This document shows positions 29,872 to 39,297 of a stretch of 64,000 nt of DNA, piece by piece. Position 1 is the first letter of the stretch. Every line of letters starts with the position of its first letter. Source of the DNA: Candidatus Sumerlaea chitinivorans (lineage in GTDB: Bacteria > Sumerlaeota > Sumerlaeia > Sumerlaeales > Sumerlaeaceae); contig CP030759.1 in assembly GCA_003290465.1 (NCBI GenBank), forward strand, positions 186,001-250,000. The letters are read 5' to 3'. The translations under genes and the position numbers were made by a program. The notes beneath the pieces are model-generated. The model worked only from the letters and a program-made list of their open reading frames with translations. It made no database searches and was not told the DNA's origin.

Positions 29872-29900
29872 CCTTGCGCAAGGATTTGCAGCATTCCTTG
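29872..29900. promoter_or_regulatory. overlapping palindromes before the metal ABC operon
   Basis: A 12-bp perfect palindrome CCTTGC/GCAAGG (29872-29883) overlaps an inverted repeat CAAGGA-N10-TCCTTG (29879-29900), 43-71 bp before the substrate-binding protein gene. The location suits a metalloregulator operator (Zur, MntR/TroR type), but no exact consensus is met. Confidence 0.3.
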
Positions 29901-29942
29901 CTTGTGCTTCAGGATCTGCATTTGCTAAAAACTTCCCACCAA

Positions 29943-30884
29943 ATGCCGAGACAACTGGTTCATAGGTATCTCAAATTTTGTCTGGCGATCGGCTTAGTTT
30001 TCCTCGCCGGCTGCGCGCCTCCGCGCGCGGATCGAACTCCCGGTCAACCTCTCAGGGTAATCGCGACAACGAGCATCATCACGGACACTGTGCGCCAAGT
30101 TGGCGGCGACCGGATTCAGCTCCGTGGCCTGATGGGGCCGGGCGTAGATCCCCATCTTTACAAAGCAAGCGAAGGTGACGTCCAGAGGCTGGCAGAAGCG
30201 GATATTGTCTTTTACAACGGCCTCCATCTGGAAGCCAAACTCACAGATGTCTTCGTGAAGATGGGGCGACACGTGCGAGCTGTGCCAGTGACCCGAGATA
30301 TCCCGCGTGAGCGACTGATTTACCCCTCTGACGCCGAGGAAGCCCCCGATCCTCACGTGTGGTTCGACGTTCAGCTCTGGAAGTTCGCAGTTCAAACCAT
30401 CCGAGACGTTCTTTGTGAGGCGGACCCTGAGAGTTCGGCCGTCTTTGCCCAAAACGCCTCCCGCTACTTGGACGAACTCGAGGTGTTGGATTCGTGGGTG
30501 CGCCGAGAGATGCAAGCCATCCCCAATGAACAACGGGTACTCATCACGGCCCACGACGCATTTAATTACTTCGGTAGGGCATACGATATAGAAGTCCGTG
30601 GCTTACAAGGTATCAGCACTGTCGCTGAGGCCGGCACTGCCGACGTCGAGCAACTCGCCCGGCTGATCGCTCAACGTCGTATTCGGGCGATCTTTGTGGA
30701 AACGTCCGTCCCTGTGCGCACCATTCAGGCGATGCGGCAGACCGTGCGAGCCTTAGGTTGGAACGTAGAAATCGGCGGTGAGTTATTCTCGGATGCTTTG
30801 GGTTCGCCTGACACACCCGCTGCATCGTATGTGGGAATGGTGCGCTACAATGTTGAGACAATCGTGAGGGCGCTGAAACCATGA
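29943..30884 (+). CDS. Mn/Zn ABC transporter substrate-binding lipoprotein (TroA/ZnuA family)
   Basis: 313 residues from the ATG at 29943. That start gives a lipoprotein signal with lipobox LAGC (Cys24). The metal ligands of cluster A-I binding proteins are visible: His in GVDPHLYK, His in PDPHVWF, His in TAHDAF and Asp in LFSDALGSP. It has no His-rich loop of the ZnuA kind, so Mn or Fe is as likely as Zn. First gene of a four-gene importer; its stop overlaps the ATPase start by ATGA. Confidence 0.92.
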   Translation: MPRQLVHRYLKFCLAIGLVFLAGCAPPRADRTPGQPLRVIATTSIITDTVRQVGGDRIQLRGLMGPGVDPHLYKASEGDVQRLAEADIVFYNGLHLEAKLTDVFVKMGRHVRAVPVTRDIPRERLIYPSDAEEAPDPHVWFDVQLWKFAVQTIRDVLCEADPESSAVFAQNASRYLDELEVLDSWVRREMQAIPNEQRVLITAHDAFNYFGRAYDIEVRGLQGISTVAEAGTADVEQLARLIAQRRIRAIFVETSVPVRTIQAMRQTVRALGWNVEIGGELFSDALGSPDTPAASYVGMVRYNVETIVRALKP

Positions 30885-31711
30885 GTGCTACCCAGAGAAG
30901 AACGGATAAGGATACGTCCTTGATGGGGCCAACCTCAACAAAACCCGAGAATTCCGCTGACCAGTGGGCTGTGGAAGTGAGTGATCTTACGGTTGCCTAC
31001 CATGAGAAGCCAGTCCTTTGGGATGTGGATTTGGTGGTACCCGCCGGCGTTCTCATGGCGATCGTTGGGCCCAATGGTGCCGGGAAATCAACACTCCTGA
31101 AGGCGATTCTTGGACTCGTCCCCATTGCCGCTGGCCGCGTGCTCATCTTCGGGCGCCCGCTGACCGAAACCCGGCATCTTGTGGCCTATATGCCCCAGCG
31201 CGAGAGCGTCGACTGGCAGTTTCCTACGACTGTCCTCGATGTTGTGGTCATGGGGCTTTACGGAAAGCTGGGATGGTTTCGCCGGCCCGGCAGGCGAGAG
31301 CGCGCCCTTGCCTGCGCAGCACTGGAAAAAGTCGGGATGACCGCTTTTGCGCACCGACAAATCAGCCAGCTTTCGGGCGGTCAACAGCAACGTGTGTTCC
31401 TTGCACGAGCCCTTGTTCAGGATGCACAGGTGTACCTTATGGATGAACCATTTCAGGGGGTGGATGCCACCACCGAGCGTGCGACAATCACCCTCCTGCA
31501 GGAACTCCGCGCACAAGGCAAAACCGTTCTTGTTGTCCATCATGATTTGCAGACTGTGCCCGAGTACTTCGACTGGGTCACTCTGATCAATGTTCGTCGG
31601 ATTGCATGTGGCCCGGTGGCAGAAGTTTTTACGGAACATAATCTGCGACGCGCGTATGGCGGACGCCTCTCATTCCTCAGTGAAGTGGCACAAGCAGAGG
31701 GAGGGCGCTGA
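30881..31711 (+). CDS. metal ABC transporter ATP-binding protein
   Basis: 276 residues. Walker [10 protein letters not shown], signature [15 protein letters not shown], Walker B VYLMDEPF and switch [12 protein letters not shown] are all intact. It powers the Mn/Zn/Fe importer. The first 30 residues are a Ser/Thr-rich extension; an internal start is possible but the ATGA overlap with the binding-protein gene favours this one. The first permease begins 3 bp after its stop. Confidence 0.94.
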   Translation: MSATQRRTDKDTSLMGPTSTKPENSADQWAVEVSDLTVAYHEKPVLWDVDLVVPAGVLMAIVGPNGAGKSTLLKAILGLVPIAAGRVLIFGRPLTETRHLVAYMPQRESVDWQFPTTVLDVVVMGLYGKLGWFRRPGRRERALACAALEKVGMTAFAHRQISQLSGGQQQRVFLARALVQDAQVYLMDEPFQGVDATTERATITLLQELRAQGKTVLVVHHDLQTVPEYFDWVTLINVRRIACGPVAEVFTEHNLRRAYGGRLSFLSEVAQAEGGR

Positions 31712-31714
31712 GCG

Positions 31715-32866
31715 ATGCTGGCGCAAGAGACAACGTCTTGGGCGATGGTGCTTACGAGCCACACGCTCCGGACAGTGGCCCTCGGTGCGGCCGTCTTAGG
31801 GGCAGTGAGTGGCGTATTAGGGAGTTTTGCCGTTTTGCGGCGCCAGAGCCTGATCGGTGATACTGTCTCTCATGCGGCGCTTCCCGGAATCGCATTGGCG
31901 TTTCTACTCACAGGGACCCGATCGCCTCTTCTGCTCCTTCTGGGAGCAGCACTGGCGGGACTGCTGAGCACAATGTTTGTGGTTTTACTGCTGAACACAT
32001 CAAAGCTGAAGGAGGACACGGCGCTCGGTATTGTGCTCTCCGTGTTCTTCGGCACGGGCTTGATGCTTCTGACGTTTGTTCAGCGGCTCCCGAACGCGAA
32101 TCAAGCTGGACTGGACCGCTATTTGTTCGGCCAAGCAGCGGCCTTGCTTTACGAGGACATTTGGATCATGGTGTGGTGTGGGGTTGTGGCGCTGGTTCCC
32201 CTGCTGGCCTTCTGGAAAGAGTTCAAGATCATCACCTTCGATCGTCAGTTCGCGGCAAGTATTGGCCTGCCGGTTCAGCGTTTTGACATGCTAATGACGA
32301 CGCTCCTTGTGGTAGCCATTGTCATGGGGCTCCAGATGGTGGGAGTTGTTTTAATGAGCGCAATGATCGTTGCGCCGGGGGCGGCCGCGAGGCAGTGGAC
32401 GAACCGCCTTGGTTGGATGGTTGCGCTTTCTGCTCTGTTTGGCTCGGTGTCCGGCGCCTTCGGAGCGTTCTTGAGCAGCCTTGCGCCGCGCTTGCCGGCT
32501 GGCCCCATTATTGTCCTATGTGCTACGAGTTTTGCCCTGCTGTCGCTCTTATTCGCGCCCGCCCACGGGGTGATGTGGGCTTGGGTTCGACAGTGGATCG
32601 CTCGGCGGCGCTTTGCGGCAGAGACCGCTCTCGTGAATCTCTATGAACTTGCGACGCAGCATGGGGATTGGGCCCATCCGCACAGTACAGGAGCAATTCG
32701 AGCGATGAGCCCGACCGCAGTAGGTCTGCGTGGCTCGTTACGGCGCCTCGTGGCTCAAGGGCTCGTGGTGGCAACCTCAGATGGCAAGTGGGCGCTGACC
32801 AAAGAGGGGCAAGCCGAAGCCGAACGCATCATTCGTTCACTTGGGCAGAGAGAAAGTGTACAATGA
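31715..32866 (+). CDS. metal ABC permease with C-terminal winged-helix-like extension
   Basis: 383 residues. An ABC-3 family permease with about eight membrane helices (LRRQSLIGDTVSHAALPGIALAF is the family signature) occupies residues 1-285. The last 90 residues are soluble and look like a DtxR-type winged helix (VNLYELATQHGDWAHPH, GLRGSLRRLVAQGLV, KWALTKEGQAEAERI). Such extensions occur in TroC-like permeases and may regulate transport by metal. The stop overlaps the next permease by ATGA. Confidence 0.9.
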   Translation: MLAQETTSWAMVLTSHTLRTVALGAAVLGAVSGVLGSFAVLRRQSLIGDTVSHAALPGIALAFLLTGTRSPLLLLLGAALAGLLSTMFVVLLLNTSKLKEDTALGIVLSVFFGTGLMLLTFVQRLPNANQAGLDRYLFGQAAALLYEDIWIMVWCGVVALVPLLAFWKEFKIITFDRQFAASIGLPVQRFDMLMTTLLVVAIVMGLQMVGVVLMSAMIVAPGAAARQWTNRLGWMVALSALFGSVSGAFGAFLSSLAPRLPAGPIIVLCATSFALLSLLFAPAHGVMWAWVRQWIARRRFAAETALVNLYELATQHGDWAHPHSTGAIRAMSPTAVGLRGSLRRLVAQGLVVATSDGKWALTKEGQAEAERIIRSLGQRESVQ

Positions 32867-33972
32867 CGCAAGTGCAGCTTGAAATCCTTCTCATTGCCGT
32901 CATGGTTGCGGTGGGGTGTGCCCTACCCGGTACCTATCTTGTGTTGCGTCGGATGGCGCTGATGAGCGACGCCATCAGCCATTCGATTTTGCTGGGTATC
33001 GTTTTGGCTTACTTTTGGGTTCGCGACTTGAGCTCTCCGTTTCTTGTGGCAGCAGCGACCCTCACAGGGGTCTTGACGGTGACCCTCGTGGAACTGCTGG
33101 TGAACACTCGTCGCATCTACAATGACGCTGCGATCGGGCTCGTATTCCCCGCGTTATTCAGCGTTGGTGTATTGCTCATCTCCCGCAACGCAGCACACGT
33201 CCACTTGGACACGGATGCGGTTCTATTGGGCGAATTGGCCTTTGCCCCCTTCAATCGCTTCGAGGTGGAGGGTCACGATTTGGGGCCTCTATCCGCATGG
33301 GTTATGGGGGGAATTTTGCTCCTCAACGTCCTCTTTGTCACAGTGTTTTACAAAGAGCTCAAGCTGGCGAGCTTTGATGCGGCCCTCGCTGCAGCCCAAG
33401 GCTTCATGCCTACCCTTCTTCATTATTCCTTGATGACGTTAGTGAGCGTGACGGCGGTGGGAGCATTTGACGCCGTTGGAAGTGTTCTGGTCGTTGCGTT
33501 CATGGTGGTCCCTCCGGCAACTGCCCTTCTGTTGAGCGATCGACTGTCGCGAGTGCTACTTTTAGCGGCGCTTTTTGGGGTCGGGAGCGCAGTCGTTGGG
33601 TATTGGGTGGCGCACTTTCTTGACGCCTCCATTGCTGGCTCCATGGCAAGTATGGCAGGCATGATGTTTCTTTTGGTCTACCTCTTTGCACCCAACCGGG
33701 GCTTGGTCGCGCAAGCGCGGAGGCGCGCCGCGCAGCGGCTCGAATTCGCGATTCAGATGCTGGTCGTCCACCTTCTCCATCACGAATTGCGCCCTGAGGC
33801 TGAGACGGAAAACCGAATTGACCACTTGGAGTACCACATTGCTTGGACGAGAGCGTTCGCGCAGGAAGTTGTCCGTCGAGCGGTTGCTATGGGTGTGGTG
33901 ACGGAACGGGACGGCCGACTGTTCCTTACCGACTCAGGGCGTGTGCTTGCCACCCAAACAATGGCGGAATAG
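32863..33972 (+). CDS. second metal ABC permease, also with C-terminal winged-helix-like extension
   Basis: 369 residues from the ATG in the ATGA overlap; an upstream in-frame extension is out of keeping with the family. ABC-3 permease signature LRRMALMSDAISHSILLGIVLAY, with about eight helices. Residues about 285-369 form another helix-rich soluble tail (LLHHELRPEAETENRIDHLEYHI, EVVRRAVAMGVVTERDGRLFLTDSG) with winged-helix character. With the preceding gene it forms a heterodimeric TroCD-like channel. Last gene of the operon; an 8-bp inverted repeat follows. Confidence 0.9.
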   Translation: MTQVQLEILLIAVMVAVGCALPGTYLVLRRMALMSDAISHSILLGIVLAYFWVRDLSSPFLVAAATLTGVLTVTLVELLVNTRRIYNDAAIGLVFPALFSVGVLLISRNAAHVHLDTDAVLLGELAFAPFNRFEVEGHDLGPLSAWVMGGILLLNVLFVTVFYKELKLASFDAALAAAQGFMPTLLHYSLMTLVSVTAVGAFDAVGSVLVVAFMVVPPATALLLSDRLSRVLLLAALFGVGSAVVGYWVAHFLDASIAGSMASMAGMMFLLVYLFAPNRGLVAQARRRAAQRLEFAIQMLVVHLLHHELRPEAETENRIDHLEYHIAWTRAFAQEVVRRAVAMGVVTERDGRLFLTDSGRVLATQTMAE

Positions 33973-34007
33973 GCTGGAGTGGGACTCTAAGGCTTGTTCC
34001 CCCTTCA

Positions 34008-34037
34008 TTGCCTGCGCGCCTTACCCAATGCAGGCAA
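34008..34037. terminator. possible hairpin between convergent genes
   Basis: TTGCCTGC (34008-34015) and GCAGGCAA (34030-34037) form an 8-bp stem with a 14-nt loop, 36 bp after the permease stop and before the convergent TPR gene's stop. There is no T-run, so any terminator role would be weak or Rho-assisted. Confidence 0.3.
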
Positions 34038-34098
34038 CACAGCCCAGCGGCAACGAACAGCCCAGCATAGCCAAGCATCGTACGCTGACCGACGGGTG

Positions 34099-34413
34099 TT
34101 AAGCGTGGCTTCTCTTCTTCTTGAGCTCGGCGGCAGTGGCGAGAGCCGCTTGCGCTTCTTTTTCCACACCTACGTGGCGATAAGCTTCTGCAAGGTGCAT
34201 CCACGCTGCAATGAACTCAGGATTGAGTTCCACACAGCGTCGGAATTCGGCAGCGGCCTCCAGATACATGCCAGCCCGCAAATACTCTCGACCGAGCTCA
34301 AAGTGCGCCCGTTCGTCGAGTGCATCTTGGAGAATCAAATTTCGCCACTTAGCGACGCGGTCCTGACGTAGGGGTTGAACTGCTTCCACGGGGCCCTTCT
34401 CTTTCGTATCCAC
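34099..34413 (-). CDS. small TPR protein
   Basis: 104 residues, soluble. Two helical repeats are visible: DERAHFELGREYLRAGMYLEAAAEFRRCVELNPE and FIAAWMHLAEAYRHVGVEKEAQAALATAAEL. Its start lies 65 bp inside the end of the preceding secreted-protein gene, an unusually long overlap that suggests translational coupling or a later start. Partner unknown. Confidence 0.72.
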   Translation of the reverse strand: MDTKEKGPVEAVQPLRQDRVAKWRNLILQDALDERAHFELGREYLRAGMYLEAAAEFRRCVELNPEFIAAWMHLAEAYRHVGVEKEAQAALATAAELKKKRSHA

Positions 34414-35374
34414 AATTGAGGAATTGGCCTCGAGCCCATTCTACAAAGGGCTGAAGACCTTGCGTCAAATACACCGTTTCGTCGGGAGAATTTGGAATGC
34501 CGTTGAGCTTCTTGAAGTGAGCCAGTTGCGGCATCCAAATGAAATCGCGTGCAAAGAAGAAGTGCGAAATCACCCATCGCCCGCCCTCTTGGATGAGCAA
34601 TGTTTCGTAATCCACTGGCGAACCCGTGGAGTGATCCGTAACACGCGCGACGGCGTATGGTTTGTGGAGTGCTTGCGAGACCTTAGGTTCTTTCTCGGCA
34701 GACTTTGGCATGTTGCGCAAGAAGGCTTGTAGCACAAAAAGTTTGAGTTGTTCGGGGGTGCCTGTGAGCGTACCCGAGCTGAGAAGATCGGCCAAGTGCT
34801 TGTAATTGGCCTCGAACCATTTGACGTCCTCGCTACTGAGTGAAAAATAAAGCTCCTTCACACCGGCGGGGTCCCCAGCTTGAATGCGCTTTACCGCGTC
34901 AAAATACTTTGGCCAGAGCGTGCTGAACGGCACATTCTCAATGTAAGGCAACGGGGTTGGCGTGGGAGTGGGGCTTGGGCTGGCTCCGGGCGCTGCGGGC
35001 GTTGATGCAGGAGGAGGCGTTGCCGGCCGTGGCGCAGGAGCACCGGGTTCGGGTGCAGGTCCTACAGCGTCGGGTGGAACAACCACGTCTGGCCCAAGAG
35101 CGGCAGGGGGGGCTTGAGCTACGACGAAGGCTGGGCGTCCCGCCACGAGCGCTTGCTCTGGCATGCTCCCACTCGCGAACACGGAGAGCGAGTCGTCGGA
35201 CTTATGCGCGGCGTTAGCAGCTGCGGTGCAGCTCAGTACTGACATGCAGAAAAATATCGCCGCGAGAGGCGTCGCCCCCCGGCGATCGGAACTCGGGTAG
35301 AAACTTGCCCCATCGATCAAGAACCGTTTTTGAACCGCATGTCCTATGTGTCTCACCGTGCCGTCCCTTCGCAC
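34349..35374 (-). CDS. secreted Pro-rich protein of unknown function
   Basis: 341 residues from a GTG; the start is uncertain. A hydrophobic stretch PLAAIFFCMSVLSCTAAANA (about 36-55) is a signal peptide or lipoprotein signal, so the true start may be a non-ATG codon after 35374. Residues about 85-145 are Pro/Ala/Thr-rich (PTPTPTP). The C-terminal 195 residues, with WPKYFDAVKRIQAGDPAGVKELYFSLS and YETLLIQEGGRWVISHFFFARDF, resemble an NTF2-like or DUF-type globular fold but I do not recognise a family. Overlaps the TPR gene. Confidence 0.65.
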   Translation of the reverse strand: MRRDGTVRHIGHAVQKRFLIDGASFYPSSDRRGATPLAAIFFCMSVLSCTAAANAAHKSDDSLSVFASGSMPEQALVAGRPAFVVAQAPPAALGPDVVVPPDAVGPAPEPGAPAPRPATPPPASTPAAPGASPSPTPTPTPLPYIENVPFSTLWPKYFDAVKRIQAGDPAGVKELYFSLSSEDVKWFEANYKHLADLLSSGTLTGTPEQLKLFVLQAFLRNMPKSAEKEPKVSQALHKPYAVARVTDHSTGSPVDYETLLIQEGGRWVISHFFFARDFIWMPQLAHFKKLNGIPNSPDETVYLTQGLQPFVEWARGQFLNCGYEREGPRGSSSTPTSGPRR

Positions 35375-35626
35375 TCTGTTGTGCCTTATTGTCTTACCAA
35401 AGCCGATTCGGTAGGAGCCTTGGCCGCTGCCCTATTGTTTCTCTCGCATAAATGGGCTGTAAAGATGCTTTGTGTTAGAATATGCGTTCAAGCGTCAAAT
35501 CTTGGTTTCAACAGGATTTCGCCTTGCCCACTGGCTCCAAGGCATATGAACCCACAAAATCTGAAGGGTGGGTTGTATTTTTATGTTAGAAAATCTTCAA
35601 AAAGGGTAGTGGCATAAGAGTTCGCA

Positions 35627-36241
35627 ATGGGAAACATTCTAAATTCCAGCAACGGAGCACGAGATCGTTATCGGTTGCGGCGCGCTCGATATCGGGAGTT
35701 CTTTGCACAACGCGTCGCGGACGAGCCGAATGTGACGATAGCTCCAGAATTGGTTCGGCAAATCGATATGGCGGCTAAGGCATTAGCGACGGAAAACGAG
35801 CAACTCCGCGAGGCACTCAAGCGCCACAAAGCGGATTTCGATAACTTCCGGCGTCGTACGCAAAAAGAAAAAGAGGAGCTCCGCGACGCAGCAAACGAAG
35901 CTTTTATTGCCAAGCTGTTGCCGGTGCTTGATAACTTCGAGCGGGCGTTAGCAAGCGCGCAAACCGCCACGGACGTGGCCGCTGTACGTCAGGGGATCGA
36001 GATGGTTTCGGCGCAGCTGAATTCTTTGCTCCAGTCCGAAGGACTCACAAGAATTGACGCCGCTGGAGTGCCCTTCGACCCGCAGACGCACGAGGCGCTT
36101 TCCGTCGAAGAACGAACCGATGTTCCCGATGGTCAGGTCGTCGAGGTGCTGCAGGCCGGTTATAAGTACAAGGATCGCGTGATTCGGCCGGCGTTGGTCA
36201 AGGTGGCCAAACATCCGTCGTCGGCCGCTGCGCAGAAATAG
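35627..36241 (+). CDS. grpE: GrpE nucleotide exchange factor
   Basis: 204 residues. A long N-terminal helix (IDMAAKALATENEQLREALKRHKADFDNFRRRT) is followed by the GrpE core LLPVLDNFERAL and the beta domain GVPFDPQTHEAL...VVEVLQAGYKYKDRVIRPALVKVAK. It releases ADP from DnaK in the cytoplasm. dnaK, dnaJ and hrcA are not in the window. I found no CIRCE repeat upstream. Confidence 0.96.
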   Translation: MGNILNSSNGARDRYRLRRARYREFFAQRVADEPNVTIAPELVRQIDMAAKALATENEQLREALKRHKADFDNFRRRTQKEKEELRDAANEAFIAKLLPVLDNFERALASAQTATDVAAVRQGIEMVSAQLNSLLQSEGLTRIDAAGVPFDPQTHEALSVEERTDVPDGQVVEVLQAGYKYKDRVIRPALVKVAKHPSSAAAQK

Positions 36242-36405
36242 TCCCCGCCCAAACCGTCCTTCTGGCGGCGGCGGCGAGGAGGCCCTCTTCCTGTTTCCCA
36301 AAGGGGGGGGCAAGGCATGTTTGCCCATCGAGGTTGGTTCCGGCACGACAAGTCGAGAAGTAGATATGGAATCCGGAGCGCATGTTCGCAAAGCGAGGTT
36401 GACCG

Positions 36406-36819
36406 ATGAGCGAGCAGACATCCGCAAATTTCTATCTACTCGTTCAAACCCACGCGATGCAAGCCCTGCTCGCGTGTCAGGGGGGAACCTTGGGAGATAA
36501 AACTATAGAGCGAGACTTGGGCCTGGCACGTGTGGAGATTTCACTTTTGGAAATGCTGCAGGAGAAAACGCGCGGGAATCTTACTACGGAAGAAGCTGCG
36601 TTTTTGGCAGATGCGCTGCACGAATGTCGGATGGCTTTCGTGCGTGCAGTGGACGAGGAGGCGAAAACCAATCCGAAAGAGAAAACTTCCGCGACAGAAT
36701 CCTCAGGATCTCCGGGTGGCGACGAGCCTTCCGAAGTCGCGGCAGGGGAGGCGCAGGCAGCCGCCAAGGCCACGGCTACCAGTTCCTCGGGTGCGCCGCT
36801 GGATTCTAACGGAGGCTGA
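36406..36819 (+). CDS. DUF1844 family protein
   Basis: 137 residues. The core FYLLVQTHAMQALLACQG and LGLARVEISLLEMLQEKTRGNLTTEEAAFLADALHECRMAF is the DUF1844 pattern. The C-terminal 50 residues are Glu/Ala/Ser-rich and disordered. Function unknown in the family; it is often encoded near translation or chaperone genes, here 164 bp after grpE. Confidence 0.85.
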   Translation: MSEQTSANFYLLVQTHAMQALLACQGGTLGDKTIERDLGLARVEISLLEMLQEKTRGNLTTEEAAFLADALHECRMAFVRAVDEEAKTNPKEKTSATESSGSPGGDEPSEVAAGEAQAAAKATATSSSGAPLDSNGG

Positions 36820-36907
36820 TCCCTGACTTTTCCGGGAAAAGCGGCGGGGACACGACCACTCTGTTTTTGTTTGCTCTTTGGGGTTTTCTCCCCCTTCCTT
36901 GCCACCA

Positions 36908-38041
36908 ATGAATTCGCAGCCCCATGTTGTTCGATTCAATGATGTCAGCGCGACCTATTGGGAGCTCAAGGCCGAGATCGAGGCGGCGATTGCGGAAGTG
37001 CTTCGCCGTGGGGATTTCATCGGGGGCAGAGCGCTCGGCGAGTTTGAAGCAGATTTTGCACGCTATTGTGGCGCCGCGCACTGTGTGGGGGTAGCAAATG
37101 GCACTTGCGCCCTTCACGTCGCGTTGGAGGCCCTCGGAATCGGCCCCGGCGACGAAGTGATTACCTCGCCCATGACCTTCATTGCCACGGCAGAGGCGAT
37201 TACTCACACCGGCGCTAAAGTTGTGTTTGCTGATATCGATGCGGAAACATGGAATCTGGATCCTAAGGCTGTATCAGCAGCGATTACTCCCCGCACACGC
37301 GCAGTCATTTTCGTGCATCTTCACGGGAATCCAAGTGGGCTCTTGGAGGTTGCGGAACTCTGTCAGAAGGCACACCTTGCGCTCATTGAGGATTGTGCGC
37401 AGGCGCACGGGGCGCAAGTCGAGAAAAACGGCGAGCGGCGTCACGTTGGAACATTCGGAGCCTTGGGCTGCTTCAGTTTCTTCCCCGCAAAGAATCTCGG
37501 GGCGTTTGGTGACGCAGGAGCTGTCGTGACCAGCGATGCGGCTCTTGCGGCGATGGTTCGCCAGCTTGTCAATCACGGTCGCGAGGACAAGTACCGCCAC
37601 TTACGCGTTGGCTATAATTACCGGCTCGACACCTTGCAGGCAGCGATCTTGCGCGCGAAACTGCCTGCGCTGGATAGCCATGTCGAACAACGCAATCGCC
37701 TTTGCGACTTTTACGAAGCCCGATTGAGCACGCTTGACGTAAGATTTCAGCGCATGACAGTTGCCGGCCGCCATGGCCGCCACCTTTTTGCGATCTGTCA
37801 CCCAGCGCGGGATGCCCTACAGCAGCATTTGCGCTCCTGCCACATTGAAACAGGTATTCATTACCCTATTCCGCTCCACCTGCAGCCAGCTTATGCACAT
37901 CTTGGCTTGCCCGAAGGCACATTCCCCATTGCCGAGGAACTGGCACGGACCACTTTGTCGCTCCCGCTCTACGCACAGCTCCCCATGTCGGATGTGGAGC
38001 GCGTGTGTGACGTGATCGAGGAGTTCGTTCAGCGGGTATAG
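36908..38041 (+). CDS. DegT/DnrJ/EryC1/StrS sugar aminotransferase
   Basis: 377 residues from the ATG at 36908. PLP enzyme: Lys195 in FFPAKNLGAFGDAG forms the Schiff base, and EDCAQAHGA supplies the Asp that contacts the ring nitrogen. GDFIGGRALGEFEADFARYCGA is the family's N-terminal block. These enzymes aminate keto-sugar nucleotides for envelope glycans or natural products. The exact sugar cannot be inferred. No dehydratase or dehydrogenase partner is adjacent. Confidence 0.92.
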   Translation: MNSQPHVVRFNDVSATYWELKAEIEAAIAEVLRRGDFIGGRALGEFEADFARYCGAAHCVGVANGTCALHVALEALGIGPGDEVITSPMTFIATAEAITHTGAKVVFADIDAETWNLDPKAVSAAITPRTRAVIFVHLHGNPSGLLEVAELCQKAHLALIEDCAQAHGAQVEKNGERRHVGTFGALGCFSFFPAKNLGAFGDAGAVVTSDAALAAMVRQLVNHGREDKYRHLRVGYNYRLDTLQAAILRAKLPALDSHVEQRNRLCDFYEARLSTLDVRFQRMTVAGRHGRHLFAICHPARDALQQHLRSCHIETGIHYPIPLHLQPAYAHLGLPEGTFPIAEELARTTLSLPLYAQLPMSDVERVCDVIEEFVQRV

Positions 38042-38079
38042 AGCCGGTGCACTGATCCGCTGGAATACACGACATGCTG

Positions 38080-39297
38080 TTAGTCGTTTTCAGGATCTAA
38101 CCGGAGGAAACCACGGACGTCCTCAAGCAGCTCCTCGTTGTTCAGGGCCACGAAGACTGCCACGCCTCCGATGCTCAGTAGCGATGCCACCGCACACGAC
38201 GCTATATAGTTGCCAAAGGTGTCGAAGAGTAAGCCGCCACACAGCGGACCAGCAATCCCTGAGGCGCCATAGGCCAGAAAGACAAACGGATAAACGTATC
38301 CCAAGGCCTTGCTGCCGCAACGCGACGCAAGATCGCTTGCATAGAGGACGAAGGCGGATCCGAACAGCACGCCGATGGCAAAGCTTGCTATGAGGAAAAG
38401 TCCTTCGACTCGGAACAAGGGGAGGAATCCCACGACCACGGCTTGCAACAGTAGCGCAGCGGGTAGGCACAGGCGCCCGAAGCGGTCATAGGCTGCTCCC
38501 CAAATAAGCCGACCCAACGAATTACCAATCGCGAACACCCCCACAGCGAGCCCTGCCGTATGCGGCGAGATCCCGTAGCTTAAACCGATCGATTTCAGGT
38601 GACCGATTACCAGTAGCCCCGAAAACGTCGCTGCGAACATTCCCGCCACTAAAGACCAGAAGTATTTTCGATCCACCCTAACTGCAGCCTCTTCTGAGGG
38701 GGAGAGCGTTTCACTCACGGGATGACTTGGCGGTAAGCGGAGCTGTGTAGCGGCGAGGAACGCAATGAATCCGTTCACGAAAGCGAGAAGGCGGAAAAGG
38801 GTCAAAGGATGCCAGCCGTGCTCGAGTAGCATCTCGGTAATCGTGGAAACAAGAAGAGCGCCCGCGCCAAACCCTGCCACCGACAACCCCGTCATCAGTC
38901 CTTTGCGCTCAGGGAACCAAGCAACACTGCACGTAAGAGGAGCGGTGTAGTAACAACCAATGCCTGCGCCCGCAATGACTCCGGCCCCAAGGTAGATCAG
39001 CCAGAAGTTCCCTCCTGAGAAGGAGACGAGACCATAGCCAAGGATAAATAGGAGTGCGCCGGCGATGGCCAATTTCCGTGGTCCGTATCGGGTGACCCAA
39101 CGACCGGCTGGCAACATGACCAATGTAAACGTCGCGATCGTGGTCCCAAAGACCAGGGCCATTTGCGACGCACGGAAGCCGTACTCTTCACGTAAGGCAG
39201 CAGCGAATGTGCTCCAAGCATAAAGCGCCCCCAGGCAAAGTTGCATAAGGACGCCTGATGCAACCGCTAAGTAGGCGACGAACCGATTGTTTTTCAT
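38080..39297 (-). CDS. OFA-family MFS transporter (oxalate/formate antiporter-like)
   Basis: 405 residues with twelve hydrophobic helices. The N-terminal GVLMQLCLGALYAWSTFAAAL, the loop GRWVTRYGPRKLAIAGALL and GAGIGCYYTAPLTCSVAWFPERKGLMTGLSVAGFGAGA are OFA-family blocks. The family moves small carboxylates such as oxalate, formate or pyruvate, usually as antiport; the substrate is not predictable. Its start codon overlaps the stop of the upstream kinase-like gene (ATGA), so the two are coupled and made together. Confidence 0.87.
   Translation of the reverse strand: MKNNRFVAYLAVASGVLMQLCLGALYAWSTFAAALREEYGFRASQMALVFGTTIATFTLVMLPAGRWVTRYGPRKLAIAGALLFILGYGLVSFSGGNFWLIYLGAGVIAGAGIGCYYTAPLTCSVAWFPERKGLMTGLSVAGFGAGALLVSTITEMLLEHGWHPLTLFRLLAFVNGFIAFLAATQLRLPPSHPVSETLSPSEEAAVRVDRKYFWSLVAGMFAATFSGLLVIGHLKSIGLSYGISPHTAGLAVGVFAIGNSLGRLIWGAAYDRFGRLCLPAALLLQAVVVGFLPLFRVEGLFLIASFAIGVLFGSAFVLYASDLASRCGSKALGYVYPFVFLAYGASGIAGPLCGGLLFDTFGNYIASCAVASLLSIGGVAVFVALNNEELLEDVRGFLRLDPEND

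Noticed and set aside
35330-35617. 95-codon frame before grpE
   Set aside because: No family resemblance; more likely the grpE promoter region. No CIRCE repeat was found there either.
36308-36326. GGGCAA/TTGCCC hairpin after grpE
   Set aside because: 6-bp stem without a T-run; too weak to call a terminator.
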